Part shown: one piece after another, positions 22,196 through 33,806 of the stretch
How the letters are laid out: every line of letters starts with the position of its first letter
Position numbering within the stretch: the stretch's first letter is position 1
DNA from: Cryptomeria japonica
Taxonomy: Eukaryota; Streptophyta; Pinopsida; Cupressales; Cupressaceae
Reading direction: 5' to 3'
DNA length: 64,000 nucleotides
Assembly (NCBI RefSeq): GCF_030272615.1
Contig: NC_081410.1
Location: forward strand, 119,224,640-119,288,639
The notes under the pieces: generated by a model
What the model was told of the DNA's origin: nothing
What the model saw: only the letters and a program-made list of their open reading frames with translations
Databases searched by the model: none
Position numbers and translations under genes: made by a program

Positions 22196-23718
22196 TGTGA
22201 TAGCCCCTACGGTATCACCTGATGTAAAATTATTAAATATACTAAGAGGAAATAAATCATTAGATATTGATTAATTAAATAAAGTTATTATAAATAAATG
22301 CTTAAAATGTCAATGTATTTAATATATAAAATAATAAAGGAAAAGCATTATTAAATAAATGATTAAGTTGGTAATGTATTCAATATATAAAATAATAATA
22401 ATAAAGAAAAGCATTATTAAGTAAATGATTAAATATCAATATATTTAATAATTAGAAAAGTATTATTAAAACAAATTATTAATACAACGTTATAGAATAA
22501 ACTACGAACTATTAATAAGAAAAGTGTATTAATTTAAATCATTAACACAACTATGAACTATGCCTTATACAACCTACGTACTAAGACTATCCCCGCACGA
22601 AGTGGTGCGACGGTAATCGCAGCCTTGGGATGCGACCACCATCGCATCCCTTTGCACAGGAGGACCCGTGGAGGGATACAACCCTTCACAAGGTATAAGG
22701 GAGAACAGTAGCACATAAGGGAGGAAAGGGAGGACTTCTGCGTAGACAGAGAAGGAGGTTTGGAAACTACTGTTGCGGGTTACGAACAGGTAAGGATGTC
22801 ACAGAATATATATATGTTAATGAATATAAGCAATGAATATTTAATATATATGTTAGTGAATGGTTTTTATATGTTAATGAATATGTGTCGATATATGTTA
22901 ATAAATACATATTAATGAATAGTTAGGAATATACATTAATAAATAATTGTGAATATATGATAATCGATATTTTCGAATATATGTTAATGAATAGTTTTCT
23001 GAATATATGTTATGGAATACTAGGAATATGTAAATATAGATTAGGGAATGGAAAATAGTAATGAATTGTAAAATGTAATATAAATGTGATGGAGGCTATA
23101 GGGAGGAAAATCCCTTAGCCTAATGGAGGGATTATGATAATCCCTGGCAGGCAGTATATACTGAATTTCTATATGCATAAATGTTATGGCTTGGTTGACA
23201 AAGTTCATCCAAGAAGAGACGGATCTGGTCGGTCCTCTCTGGTGGACTTGGATGGTGAGATGCATCATCCAAGGCAAGGAATCGATCATATATGATGGTC
23301 TCCCTTGGTATGGCTTGGATGTAAGAAATTACTTCCAAGACAGGAATCGACTTAGCCTTCGATTTCTTGGATGGCTTGGGTGTAAGAAATTACATCCAAG
23401 ACAGGAATCGAATTAACCTTTGATTTCCTGGATGGCTTGGGTATAAAAAATTACATCCAAGACAGGAATCGAATTAACCTTCGATTTCCTGGTATGGCTT
23501 GGAACCAAGATGGGTTCCAAGAAGGCGAGCTTCATAGCCACCTATGGACATGTCCCAGTATTGCACTCGTATCCTTTTTATTAAATAAGAATTGAAGATT
23601 AGTGTTAATTAAGTAATGGAAGTTTAATTGCAAATTAGATTATATATATATATATATTTGTTGTATTCTAACAATCTGTTTTGCAAGACCGTGATCCCTA
23701 ACTAGTAGGGACATTACA
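22196..23718 (-). mobile_element. Solo LTR inserted in a hAT transposase exon
   Basis: Read on the minus strand it begins TGTAATGTCCCTACTAG and ends GGGGCTATCACA, 1,523 bp, with perfect 5-bp duplications CACTG (22191-22195 and 23719-23723). Removing it and one CACTG restores the transposase frame across the join. It belongs to the same family as 194-3236: same first about 45 bases, the same spaced ATAAAAAGGATACGA block and the same hairpin array. Confidence 0.93.
23247..23521 (-). repeat. Periodic hairpin array in the second LTR
   Basis: Five inverted repeats start at 23247, 23314, 23375, 23436 and 23498, with periods of 61-67 bp. Each has an outer CTTGG/CCAAG stem with a different inner stem: GATG/CATC, GTAA/TTAC, GTGTAA/TTACAT, GTATAA/TTACAT and AACC/GGTT. 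Loops are mostly GAAA or AAAA. Some inner pairs are G-T or mismatched. In LTR orientation the GGAACC unit comes first, about 200 bp from the LTR start, exactly as in the array at 393-703. Confidence 0.82.
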
Positions 23719-25329
23719 CACTGGTTCTCTAATGTGGCTTTTACATCAGCTGCCGAATCTTTCAAAATTTGGCCACTTAATTTAGAATCAGAAGGGGCTT
23801 TGAACCCCGCCCCACAAATAGTGATGGCATCAACCATGCTCTGCCAATAAGGAGACTTCTCACAAATAAATTAAATAAGATAAGTGTGTCTATGTCCAAT
23901 AAAAATTCATTAGACAAAACAAACTGTAAATATTAAAAATTTAAAACAATCAAATAAAAACTAAAAGGAATTACCTGGCTGCAAAGAATGGAATGGTGTA
24001 AAAGTACCAAAATCTTCCAATTGCATGTCTAGATGCATCGTGTACCTCCTTGTTCCAACCCACGCTCTCAAGCAAAGGTTGGGCACCAAGAGTAGTGTGT
24101 GGCTCAAAATATGAATTCATCCTAGATTTATGAATTCTAGGACCAATGCTTGCACTCCCACTCCCACTAGCACTAGCACTAGCACTAACGGAAGCAACAA
24201 CACTCACATTGGGATGATATGGAGGCATGGAAAAAGCCTCTCCAACACAACCAATGCTAGCCAACTCCTCCCTTTGCCTCTTCCTCATTTCTTTTTGAGC
24301 CTCAAATGTCTGTAGTTGTACTTGGCACTCACGAATAGCCTCGGGAAGTGCTTTCTCACAAGGATCAGCACCATGGCCATGTATGCCGACAATGTTGTAT
24401 TTCAATCTATTTATGCCTCCATGAAAAATTGTTTTGCAATATTTACATTTTGCCTCTCCCTTTTTTTGCCTGGAAAAATATTCAGTATGTTTCCAAGCTA
24501 GATCTCTTCTACCCGAGATTGTTTTAGGAGTAGGAGTAGAACAAGACATTGTGAAAAATATGGTTTTCAAAAGTTGAAGGTTGCTGGAATAAGACACAAC
24601 TACAAAAAAATGAACATTTGTGCATTGTTAAATTGTAAACTAATACAAAAAAACAATGTAATAGAAATGTTTTGAAAAAAAAAACAACGTAATAGAATTT
24701 CTATTCATTTTCTTTTAAAGAAATCAACAAAAAAAACAATGTACATTGTAGGGTTTGCTGATTTCTTTATGTTTTGAAGAATAAAACAATGTACATGGTA
24801 GGGTTTGCTGATTTATTTGAATAAAAATGAATACAAATGTTTTTAAAAAAATAATGTAAATTTTGCTTATAAAACATCAAAAAATTCAATCGTACCTCTT
24901 AAAACAAGGTTGAAATGAAATGCAATCTCTTTCCAATCCTTTCTAGCAAGCTCTTGATTCGCCAAATGTAAGTATTATGCTGCTCCAATGCGATTTGTTG
25001 AAGAAATTTTGCTCTTTCTCCTTGCTGGTTGCCCTACTATGCACTCTTATTTTTCCTCACAACTCACTCTACTCCTATTTTTCCAATACAATGAAATGAG
25101 ATCACTTTTAGAGCTAAGGAGGCAATATAAGTGAAAAAAAAAAACTTGAAATAACTTTTATAAAGTTTTTTTTATGTTTTAACATTGGCTTGACACTGGC
25201 CAAGTTTGAGCATCGGGACTTGCTAGGTGCAGGCCGGGTCGGTGAGTCCAAGGACTCGCCTATACTCACCCAAGGCCACCTGGCTCAAGACTCGTCGATT
25301 CCAGGCGAGGCTTGGAACTTTGCATTAAA

Positions 25330-25970
25330 CATAATGAACAAAGATGTTAAATAAGTATAATCATCATAAATATCGAGCATGTTTATAGACGTATATGCAA
25401 GATCATTATAAATATTAAATGCTTTTTTGATAACTTTCAAATAATGTTTACAACATGAGAATACACTGTGTGAAGGAGGGGTATGGAATGTGATGGAGGG
25501 GTGACGAGGGGCTCATAAGTGACCCATCCTAGGATGAGCAGTGGCATCAAGAGCTAGGGTGGTCCTTACACAAAGGAGTCAAGGAACTTGGTCACACTCT
25601 CTACCCTTTCCCTCACAAGGCCTAATAAGATATGGAAGAAGTAGGTTTGATAGGCCAGCAAGTGTGGACCACCAAGTGGAGCAAGAAGGTTGTAGAGGGC
25701 AACCTTTCTTGGGCTTGGTGTAGAAATGGTCCTAGGCGAACCTTCATGTCTCCTTCCTTCCAACTATTTGTTAAACTTAGTACTTGATCAAACTCTAATA
25801 ATCAGATAAACATGAAATTATGTTTTTGGTTCTTAAGTTATGCAAATTCTACTTACAAAAGCTCAACTTGTTAGCAAATCAATTAATTGGTATGATCATT
25901 CCCTAACCCTTAGTTATGTAATTTATGCTTACGAGTAAGTAAATGTGCAATTTGGGAAGAGGGCATTACA
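25330..25970. mobile_element. LTR-like fragment
   Basis: The part at 25457-25630 matches, in inverted orientation, the non-coding LTR element's internal sequence at 17590-17760. The fragment ends GGGCATTACA at 25970, an LTR-type terminus, directly before gag-like coding sequence. I found no matching start or target duplication. Open frames inside it are not supported as genes. Confidence 0.45.
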
Positions 25971-27480
25971 GCACACGAAAGGTAATTGTCCTAAAAAGAT
26001 GTTTTGTGAGATTTGCTAGGTGATAGGTCATTCAATAAGGGAGTGTCCATATAATTTGAAGACTAGAAGTACGCAAGTACTCTTTACACAGGGAGAGGAT
26101 ACTCCATCAAAACCACAAAATGTATCGCTAGGCAGTTATGGAAATCAACGAGAAGGGTGAAATCAACTACAGTATGACTCTAGAGGACGTCCTATCATAT
26201 AGTGCCAACAATGTAGAGAATGGGGACACTTTGCGAGGGACTACTAGAATAAGAAAGACAACATACAGTTATTGTACAAATGGTGTGGACTAGGGGACCA
26301 TGAAGACACCAACTGCCTAAAGAAAAAGGGTTTTAATATGTTGGACATGGAGGAACACAACAAGGCAGAGCTGTCAATCATGAGAGCATAGACGAAGAAG
26401 GCGATGCACTTGGACCCTTGTACGGAGAAGGAACGTCTTCGAGAAGCCAAAGCAAAATTAGAATGAGTGTAGGTGAAGGAACAAATAACCTCCAATGGAA
26501 CTGCAAGTACGTCATTGCAATCGGAGTTAGAAAAGAACATAGTTCGGCAAATTCTACAAACAACCATACCCATCAAGGTGACAGACCTTCTTCAAACTAT
26601 GTCACAACTGAGAGTGGCAATTACCAACACAATCAGCCAAAAACAATGTGGCTTAGAGGAACCGACGGGGAAACCACCACGTGAAGGGAATAAGGCTAGT
26701 GATCCAATGTTGTTAACGGTGAGCATCGGGAGGAAGCCAATCATCGTTGAAATGGAAATTATCGGGAGTAAATTGACAAACACCATCATCGACGGAGGCT
26801 CTGGAGTAAACAAACTACCTAAAGATACTTGGAAATGACTTAGAAGACCAACACTTTGATTGTCGACCTTACACTTGATAGGTGCCAACCAACACAGCAT
26901 CAAACCGTTGGGAACATTGATGGCCAAAAAAGTAACAATTGGGAGACAACAATTTCTCTTGGGACTTTGCTATCTTTCCATTGCAAAAGAAGGTGTACGA
27001 CACACTTCTTGGGAGGGGATGGCTCATTGTTGCCAAGGCGGATCACAATTGGAAGTGGAACACGCTCTCGATCAAGAGTAAACGGAGGAAGTACGTCATC
27101 GACTTGAAGAATCAGGGAATGAGCGAGGAACTAGCATCCTCCGAATCAGAATCCGAAGATGGAGAGTGGGGGATGGATGAAGGAAAACAATGGAACCTAA
27201 TGATGAAGGGGTGCTCCAGCTGGAAGACTGCTCTGAAGATGAGACGAGCTCCCTAAATGGACTATTCCACTGGCAAATGGAAGACTACGAGGTATTTTCA
27301 CTGTATAATTTCCTCAAAGATACATCCCTTGGTAAAGAGCAACCAACGAAAGCATGTAAAGTTATGGATGATACATCTGGCAGTATGAAGATGAAAAATG
27401 AAAAGAAAAAGAAAAATATAATGGAGTCAATAAAAATTAAAAAATCTGAATGGGAGTCCGTGAGTGAGGAATTTTAAAAA
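25971..27480 (+). pseudogene. Ty3/gypsy gag zinc knuckles and retropepsin, broken
   Basis: Translated pieces give CCHC zinc knuckles typical of retroviral-type gag: CEIC..GHSIRECP near 26010, CQQCREWGHFARDY near 26205 (last Cys replaced by Tyr) and CKWCGLGDHEDTNC near 26280. The retropepsin core follows: VSIGRKPIIVEMEIIGSKLT, then IIDGGSGVNKLPKDTW (active-site Asp near 26791) and LHLIGANQHSIKPLGTL. Two TGA stops (26836 and 26857) and frame changes break the frame. The active-site motif reads D-G-G rather than D-S/T-G. An acidic region (27060-27480) ends in a Lys-rich stretch. No RT or integrase follows before the 3' LTR, so pol was deleted or never present. Confidence 0.8.
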
Positions 27481-27749
27481 AAGGAAGTTATTAAAGTGAC
27501 GGAAATAAAAGGTAACATGGAGGCGAAATTAGAAAATATTAAAAAGTATGGAGAGAGAAAGAAAAAAACTAGAAGTGAAAAACGTAAGGGTGAGAATTAA
27601 AAGATTAAAATATTTACTCTTGGTCACATTATCATTTTTGGGGAAAGCATATTTTTTATGTGTGACAGAAGCATTATAATTCTTTCTTAGTTAGGAGGGC
27701 ACGACAACATTTGCTGAAAAACACTATAAGAGTTTGGTGATGGCATCCC

Positions 27750-28450
27750 CGACCCTCATGTTGTACAACAAGGATTTAGACGCAGGACCGTATGCCACAA
27801 ACAATCTTCCCAATCCATACAGAGAAAGGGATACTTGGCCATATGAGAGCAGTCCATATAGAGAGAGGGATACTTGACCGTACGAGAGCATTGAACCATA
27901 CGAGGAAACGATTGGTAGGCCATACGTGAGCAAAGTAATAGAGTCATACGAAAAGGAGGACCACACATCATATGTGGGAGTGAAAGGAAGTAATCTGTAC
28001 TGAAAGAAGGACCACATCTCATACAGGGGAGTGGAAAGAAGTAAACTGTACAGAGAAGATGAAGTACCATCCAAGCTTGGCAAGTTGTACACAAGGGAGC
28101 CGCATGAGGGAAGAACACCATACATAAGGAGTATACCGTATGGGTAGAGACTGTACGCAGGGAGAAGCAACCAGCCGAGCATGATAACAAGTAATTCGTA
28201 CAGCAAACAGAAAGCACATGTAAGCAATCTGTACCAAGGTGAAAAGATGGAAAGAACATGTCGTACGTGGGCAAAGAACCTAGATCATATGGAAAGAAAA
28301 TACTTGTCAGGCCGCATATGGTGGCATCTCCAAGGTTGAACGAGGACAATAAAAGGGTGTGTGGAAAAAAAATAGAGTGGCCATATCGTGAAGAAGTCAT
28401 TGATCAGAATGAGTGCAAGGCAAAACAAGATCACATGTTGAAGACAAGTT
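27750..28450 (+). pseudogene. Degenerate tyrosine-rich reading frame before the 3' LTR
   Basis: In the plus frame starting GPYATNNLPNPYRERDTWPY the translation is studded with Pro-Tyr and Tyr at short intervals (PYRERD, PYESIEPYEE, RPYVSK, SYEKED, TSYVGV, PYIRSIPYG) for about 170 codons, with three stops. A frame change near 28250 continues as SYVGKEPRSYGKK and WPYREEVIDQN. I do not know this protein. Position between the retropepsin and the polypurine tract suggests a C-terminal part of the element's polyprotein. The long minus-strand frames at 27724-28400 are the antisense of this composition. Confidence 0.4.
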
Positions 28451-28841
28451 TTGGGAATCCGTCAAGAAGTGGTTATTGTAATGAAGTACAACCATCAATT
28501 TTCAAGGGTAGAGTACAACTTGATCAAATGTTTGAGATGAAATCTCTATTTTTAGTCTTCTTCAGCACTACTTTTGGCATCTCAAAAAGTCATGAAAATG
28601 ATGTGGGCAATGGATTTTTGTGTGGTTTTGAATGTCTTAATTTGGGCTTGGCAATAGAGACTCCACCTCACAAGGGGTGCTGCCCCTCAATCCTACAAAG
28701 GGTGTTGCCCCTAGACCCCCATTTGATTTGCCAAGTACACTACAAGTTTGGGGTTATTAGTACAAGTCATTGTCTACACTCTCATCATTAGTCTTCCCAA
28801 ATATTAATTGATGTTTACTTGTCTGGAAGATGACTTTTTCT
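28451..28841 (+). other. 3' untranslated region of gypsy element
   Basis: There is no domain. It contains two copies of an AAGGGGTGCTGCCCCTC-like motif (28670-28720), often seen upstream of gypsy 3' LTRs in plants, and ends at the polypurine tract. Confidence 0.45.
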
Positions 28842-28853
28842 TTTGGGGGGGGA
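28842..28853 (+). other. Polypurine tract
   Basis: TTTTGGGGGGGGA lies immediately 5' of the LTR start TGATGTAGTCAACA. This is the plus-strand primer for reverse transcription and sets the element's orientation as plus. Confidence 0.8.
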
Positions 28854-29197
28854 TGATGTAGTCAACATAAAATGCCTATTGTTAAGTTTGATAATATTGG
28901 TTATCTAGCAATGTCTTAATTGTCCAAATTGAGTTTGTTGTTACTCTTGGGTAGTTAATGTCTCAATTGGTTGATGGTTGTGTTCCTCTTGGCAACCGTC
29001 GGGTCCTTTAAATATGTTGTATACCGTTGAGGAAGGTAGTAGGATAGAGTCAGATCAATTGTAATCCTTGACCAACAATCTTTGTTCTTCTTCTCTGTAA
29101 TAATTCCAGAATGAATAAAGATATATTTTACTCCTATATCTCGTACGCATTCTCATTTGTATTACTACTTCCTATATTCAATTTATCAGATATATCA
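28854..29197 (+). repeat. 3' LTR of gypsy element, 344 bp
   Basis: It begins TGATGTA and ends TATATCA, which are imperfect inverted ends. TTTAAATATGTTGTATACC (about 29011) is a plausible TATA region, and AATAAA at 29114-29119 a plausible polyadenylation signal about 80 bases before the LTR end. The polypurine tract precedes it. The matching 5' LTR is not in the window. Confidence 0.8.
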
Positions 29198-29890
29198 GTA
29201 AACAAAGACTAGCTATGGTAGTGAAAGATCTACATTGGCTGTTATTTGTTGGAAATATCTTATATGTATTTCACAGTGCATTCAAGATTGAGTTATCAAT
29301 TTGTGTGGTTTCTATCAAAGACAATGTTTGCAGGAGATTGGATATATTGCAGTGTTCCACGGGCGTCAGGGACGGGGGAACGCGGGGACGCGGGGATGCG
29401 TCTTCGGGACGGGGGGACCAAGGGTCTAAATTTGGGGACGGCGGGGGGACAGCGGCGGGGGGGTGGCGGGGTGGTGGTGCTCATATACTTATACATATAC
29501 ATATAGTACTTGAAAAACTAGTTTTGAAAAGATGTATAACAGTATAACAGTATAAGAATTAGATTTCAAATGAAACTATAGGAAATACCAAGATTACTTA
29601 GATTAGTGATACGTAACTAATTGCTAAAAGTAAATAAAATTTGACAAATGAAATTGTCAAATTGGAGATTTCTCATTTCTATCATATGAATATCGAAAAA
29701 GGAAAACGAAAATACGAATATGTGATGCCATTGCAAAGTCTATAATAATAAAGATGATTACATGATTCATCATTACAATGAGTAGCCAAATACAAATACG
29801 TGTAGCAATAGCATTACAAAAGAGACTAGAGTCAAATACAAAATGACAAAACTGAAAAGTGAAAACTCAAACTGTAGCTAATGGAGGCCT

Positions 29891-32182
29891 CTAATCATCT
29901 GTGAACTCCTCCTCACTGGAACTGTTGGACTCCTGAGGATCAAGGTCCCTCAAGCTCACACCAACTAGCCCTGCATCTGAAGTGGTAGGATCATCCTCAT
30001 CAATCTGTAAAGGCTCCTCTGGCTCTACATCCTATCGTGTCGCTGGACTCTCCTTGTACATAAGTGTCTTGCGGTCAATGAGACGCAAAGCACTGTGTAC
30101 AGCCACAAGCTTCTCTGCTCTCTTAGAGGTAAGTCTGTTCCTCTTAAGAGAGTGGATGAAGCTATATGTAGACCAGTTCCTCTCAGCAGCTGAAGAACTG
30201 GAAATCTGGGATAGCAGATGGATGGCTAGAGTGGTGGTCAAAGATTTCGGGCCATGACAATTCCACCATAAAAGTGGGTCCTCCTGTGCCATGTTGTCTA
30301 TATCCATCTTTGCCGCATCTGAATAACCTCTAAGAGTGGCAAATCTTCCCCACTCAGTGCGCATTGTGCCCGCATCTCTGGAATCAAACATCTTCTCTAT
30401 GCACTTAAAGAAACCCGCCTTCACCTCATCATCCTGAATCGGTGTCAGTCTACCCGGTCTAGCCTTGTACCACTTAGGATTCAAGGCAAAGGCAGCCATA
30501 TGCAAAGGAGTGTTCAACTTGTCCCATCTACGCTGAATGATAGGCTGGATTTGCTCATTGTAGAATGCTAAAGAGGGGTCCTTCACTCGCACAGCAGCCC
30601 TCATCTGGTCAAGCATAGAGTCAATGCACTCATACACCTCTCCAAGGTTAGGTGCATCCCCATCCCCATATCTGATCACCTGGAATACTGGAGTAATGAT
30701 AGAGACAATGTATTTCGCGTCAGTCCAAAACACATCACTCTTCACTATCTCCTTCACCCTTCTCCCTTGCTCTTTCTTGGCCTCAGCCCACCTATTCCAC
30801 TCATTAGTCATAACCATGAGTTGCAATGCCTCTTGCAACTCAATCATTCTCTCTAAGAGAATGAAATAGGATGCATATCTAGTCTCAACTGGTTTCAAGA
30901 ACTCCTTCTTCGTGAAGGTCCTGAAGAGTGCATGTGAAGTGTGGTGGTTGCAGATAAACATCTGCACATCTCTCGCATCGGTGACCACTTCTCTAATCCA
31001 GTCTATCTTCCCCATGTCCTTGAGTGCATTGTTCATGGCATGTACACAACATGGGGTCCACCAAATGTGTCTATAGGCTGCCTCAACGAGTCTCCCTGCT
31101 GCTCTACACACATGTGCTGCATCTATCACTACTTGGACCACATTTTGTGGCCCAACCTCCTCAATAGCCTCCCTGAGGACCTAAAACTGGAAATCAGCAT
31201 CTTTACGATGCCCTGTACAATCAACTGCTCTAAGGAAGTATGGGCCCTCTGCACATGTGACCATGACGTTGATGAGTGGACGATGGCTAATGTTCGTCCA
31301 CCCATCCATAACTATGCTGCACCCCGATGCCACCCAACATGCCTTCATCTTCTCCATCAAAATATTGATCTTGGAATAGCTTTTATCCAAGATCGAGGTC
31401 CTCATTTTCGTCTTCCCTGGTGGCACATAAGATGGTCCTCCCTTGGTTACCATATCCATCATCTTCCTATAATAAGGAGACCGTGTAACATGAAATGGAA
31501 TGCCATTGGCAAAGAAGAAATTGCCAATGGATTCATCTATCTCATCTCTTAGCTGCACATTAAACATATCAGTAATGGGGTTGCTCTGTGCTGTCTACAA
31601 CTTACGTTTCCCAGCCCTGGCGGCAGTAGAAGTGGAAGTGGATGGAGATCCAAACATCATTCCTCCCGTCTGCGAAGCATGAGAAGTATGAAGTGCTGCC
31701 CTAGCAGACAAAGTAGTAGGCATTGAAATATTTGTGTCATCTGGAACCCCCCAAATCCTGTTAAACTCAATTCTGTACTGTATATTTTTGGCTTCCTCCA
31801 AAAACTTACAATGTTTCACGCCTTTTCCTCTCCAAAACAGAAAGTGTGCATTCACCCTACTAATGCTACCGAACCATTCCGTGTCACAAATATTGCACTT
31901 CCACTTCCTTGTTCCCCCACTTGAATGTGATGCAGTGCCTTGTACTGATATTCGTGAAGCAAACTGTTTTAGAGGAGACTTAGGATCAAAATGACCCCTA
32001 GCATATGGTGCCAACAACTCTGAAGGGCAACCTGTACTACCTGGTGCACTTGCCATAGAGCTAGATTGGGCTCCAGGATCAGCCCCACGGTCACCCCCCT
32101 CATTTTCAGGTTCATATTCTGAATCATTCTCACTATGAGAATGGATTTCCATGTCATCTTCACTCATGCCTTGGGAGCTCAT
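29891..32182 (-). pseudogene. hAT transposase, full length but for three in-frame TAG codons
   Basis: The start chosen is MSSQGMSEDDMEIH (32182), matching the MSSYKSGSE start of the related gene at 42242; an upstream in-frame Met at 32206 is less likely. The frame of 763 codons ends at TAG 29891-29893 after an acidic tail (SSSEEEFTDD). A BED finger lies at residues about 94-125 (WKCNICDTEW...HC). Candidate catalytic residues are Asp about 293 (CSIVMDGWT), Asp about 354 (VVQVVIDAAH) and Glu about 667 (SSAAERNWSTYSFIH). Internal TAG codons at 31595, 31181 and 30032 are the only interruptions. The related gene has CAG at the second, so CAG-to-TAG change is the likely cause. There are no frameshifts or introns. 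Transposases of this family excise and insert the element in the nucleus. Confidence 0.9.
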
Positions 32183-32266
32183 TGTGAAATTGACACTGCA
32201 TTTCACAAAATGAAAATAAAATCAGCCTAGTTTAACAATATATTTTTAAATTTTTTTCCTATTCAT

Positions 32267-32352
32267 CTCAAAATGAGATTTGATGTTGAATCTTGAGGGC
32301 AAAATGATGAATCATTTTGCCCTCAAGATTCAACATCAAATCTCATTTTGAG
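32267..32352. repeat. Perfect inverted repeat, 42-bp arms, upstream of transposase
   Basis: The arms 32267-32308 and 32311-32352 pair perfectly around GA. The structure is the same as at 1728-1813. It lies 85 bases upstream of the transposase start, in the probable 5' untranslated or promoter region. Confidence 0.9.
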
Positions 32353-32759
32353 TCTTGAGATGAATAGGGAAAAAAAATCCAAAAATGACATAGAACAATG
32401 AAAATCAGAAAATATTCAAAAAAAAACAAGAAAAAGTTGAAAAACCTTACCTTGTGCTTGAAAAATCTCTCCAAAATGTAGAAGAATCTTCTTCTTCCTC
32501 TTCTTCTTGCTTCTTCTAGCTCCTATCACACTTGCAATCAGCTTTTCTCACCCCTTCAATCAGTCTTCTTCAAGTTTTTCCTCCTCTTTAGCTTGCTGAA
32601 AAAAAAAATCAGTTTACCAAAATGAGAGTTAAATCTAAAAAAAACATGCTTTTGTGTTGTTTTGGGGGGTTGGGTGGGGCCCACGTCCAATTAGGGTTAC
32701 CCCTTAATCCCCCCAAAAGGCACATGTTTTTTAAAATGTTGCTTTTTTTGTTTGTTTAG

Positions 32760-33050
32760 GCGTGGGGACGCAGGAGATGCCTGGGCGTCTCCCCGTCCCT
32801 CGAGAGACGCCTGGGCTTTTCTCGAGGGACGAGGAGACGCCCAGGCGTCTCCCGCGGAGACGCCCAGACGTCTCCGAGGAGACGTCTCCACGTCTCCCTG
32901 GGAGACGCGGAGATGTCTCCACGTCCCGGCGGCGATTGGGTGGCGGTGGCAGGACGGCGGGGGACGTCGCGTCCCCGTCCCCCCATACCCGACACATCCC
33001 TGACGGGGGGATGCGCCCAAAAAGGGGGGGGGACGCGTCCCCGTGGAATG
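32760..33050. repeat. GC-rich subterminal GAGACG/CGTCTC cluster
   Basis: About nine GAGACG or CGTCTC copies in both orientations lie in the right end of the 3.7-kb hAT, collinear with 2233-2420. These are probable transposase-binding repeats (inference from hAT biology). Confidence 0.75.
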
Positions 33051-33061
33051 GGGATATATTG

Positions 33062-33806
33062 TAGATATTTGTGGAAGATAATTTCCTTGTAGAACACATG
33101 CAAGCTTGGGATTGACTTCGCAAGTCGTGGACATCATTGCTTTGGCGTGGAATCCTCTTGCTGGATGTGAGGGATTGTTAATGGCTTTAATGCTGGATGC
33201 GATGTAGATATCTAGGTGTGAGACTTTAGACTTGGGTTTGAGAGTATTACAAGGGTGTGGTTCTCTCTTTGTTGTTGCTGGCTGAAGCCTTGCGATACTT
33301 GTTAGGGCGTAGGTTTCTCTTTGTTGCTGCTGGCCACAGTTCGATGAGCAGATTTGGAAGGGATTTCTAACTTTTATTGTTGCTGTTGTGTAATGATTAA
33401 AGAGCTGCAACTTCATTTCCATATTGTATATGTTTCTTGGGCATTATTATTTATCATAATAGTCTAGTAATTGTAGTAAAGGTCAGTTCCTTTATATTTT
33501 TGTTCTTATCTTCAATTAATGTTGAAAGAATATTATTATTTGCAGATGTGCAAATGGTTCAGTTTATATGCATTTCTCTGTGATTTTGAGCAATATTCAT
33601 ATCACAAAAATATCACCAATTACTTGCAAGTCTGAAACATAACATTAAAACCATCAAGCAAATTGTTTGTTAAAATGACGTGGTAAAGAATGCAATCAGT
33701 AAGGGTGCCAACTGCTTGAGAATGTACCTTCATAGCTGAGTGGGTGAAAGAAGTGCAAAAATTTTGGGTAGCAAACAGGGCTTGTATATTACATCGAAAT
33801 AGCTTT
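33062..33806. other. Noncoding sequence flanking the hAT
   Basis: I recognise nothing with confidence. It is the continuation of 29198-29341 on the other side of the hAT. Short frames here and their minus-strand counterparts show no domain. Confidence 0.4.

Larger units (their letters stand above)
20402..24549 (-). pseudogene. hAT transposase (BED finger, DUF659, dimerisation), broken
   Basis: The start is the Met of MSCSTPTPKTISGRRDLAWK. Exon 1 (24549-23973) encodes a BED zinc finger (CKYCKTIFHGG...HGHGADPC) and ends at a GT donor (AG|GTAATT). Exon 2 begins near 23855 (SPYWQSMVDAIT) and runs to 22099, giving CTIMTDGWTDRRN across the solo-LTR insertion. Exon 3 (about 22004-21505) has VVQVVIDNATNYVVAGKLL and the CVAHCIDLMLEDIGK block, with a frameshift near 21962. 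Later exons give the DRAKEAIESVYRGDGNKYHP block and the C-terminal dimerisation block with CEHNWSMFEHIHSKRHNRLS. The tail is acidic and ends at TAG 20402-20404. Conserved Asp and Glu positions are present, but one frameshift, an in-frame TAG in the tail and the LTR insertion make it non-functional. hAT transposases cut and paste elements in the nucleus. Confidence 0.85.
20226..25320 (-). mobile_element. hAT transposon relic with multi-exon transposase
   Basis: It holds a BED-finger hAT transposase gene on the minus strand (20402-24549) with flanking noncoding DNA. The right side (25230-25310) has GACTCG-rich subterminal-type sequence. I could not find a matching pair of terminal inverted repeats or an 8-bp duplication, so both limits are approximate; the left limit is where LTR homology stops. 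It is interrupted by the solo LTR at 22196-23718. Confidence 0.7.
29350..33053 (-). mobile_element. hAT transposon, 3.7 kb, nearly complete
   Basis: Perfect 8-bp duplications ATATATTG flank it (29342-29349 and 33054-33061). The left end is CAGTGTTCCACGGGCG; the right end reads CCGTGGAATGGGG, so the last bases of the right terminal repeat are mutated (expected CCGTGGAACACTG). Both ends are GC-rich with GACG and GAGACG repeats. The minus strand encodes a full-length BED-finger transposase (29891-32182). It is the parent type of the 1.13-kb element at 1334-2467, which matches both flanks of the gene but lacks the gene. Confidence 0.95.

Noticed and set aside
27724-28400. Minus-strand Tyr/Ser/Leu-rich ORFs of 167 and 214 codons
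   Set aside because: They are antisense to a plus-strand element frame with periodic TAC/TAT codons; the low-complexity composition explains them.
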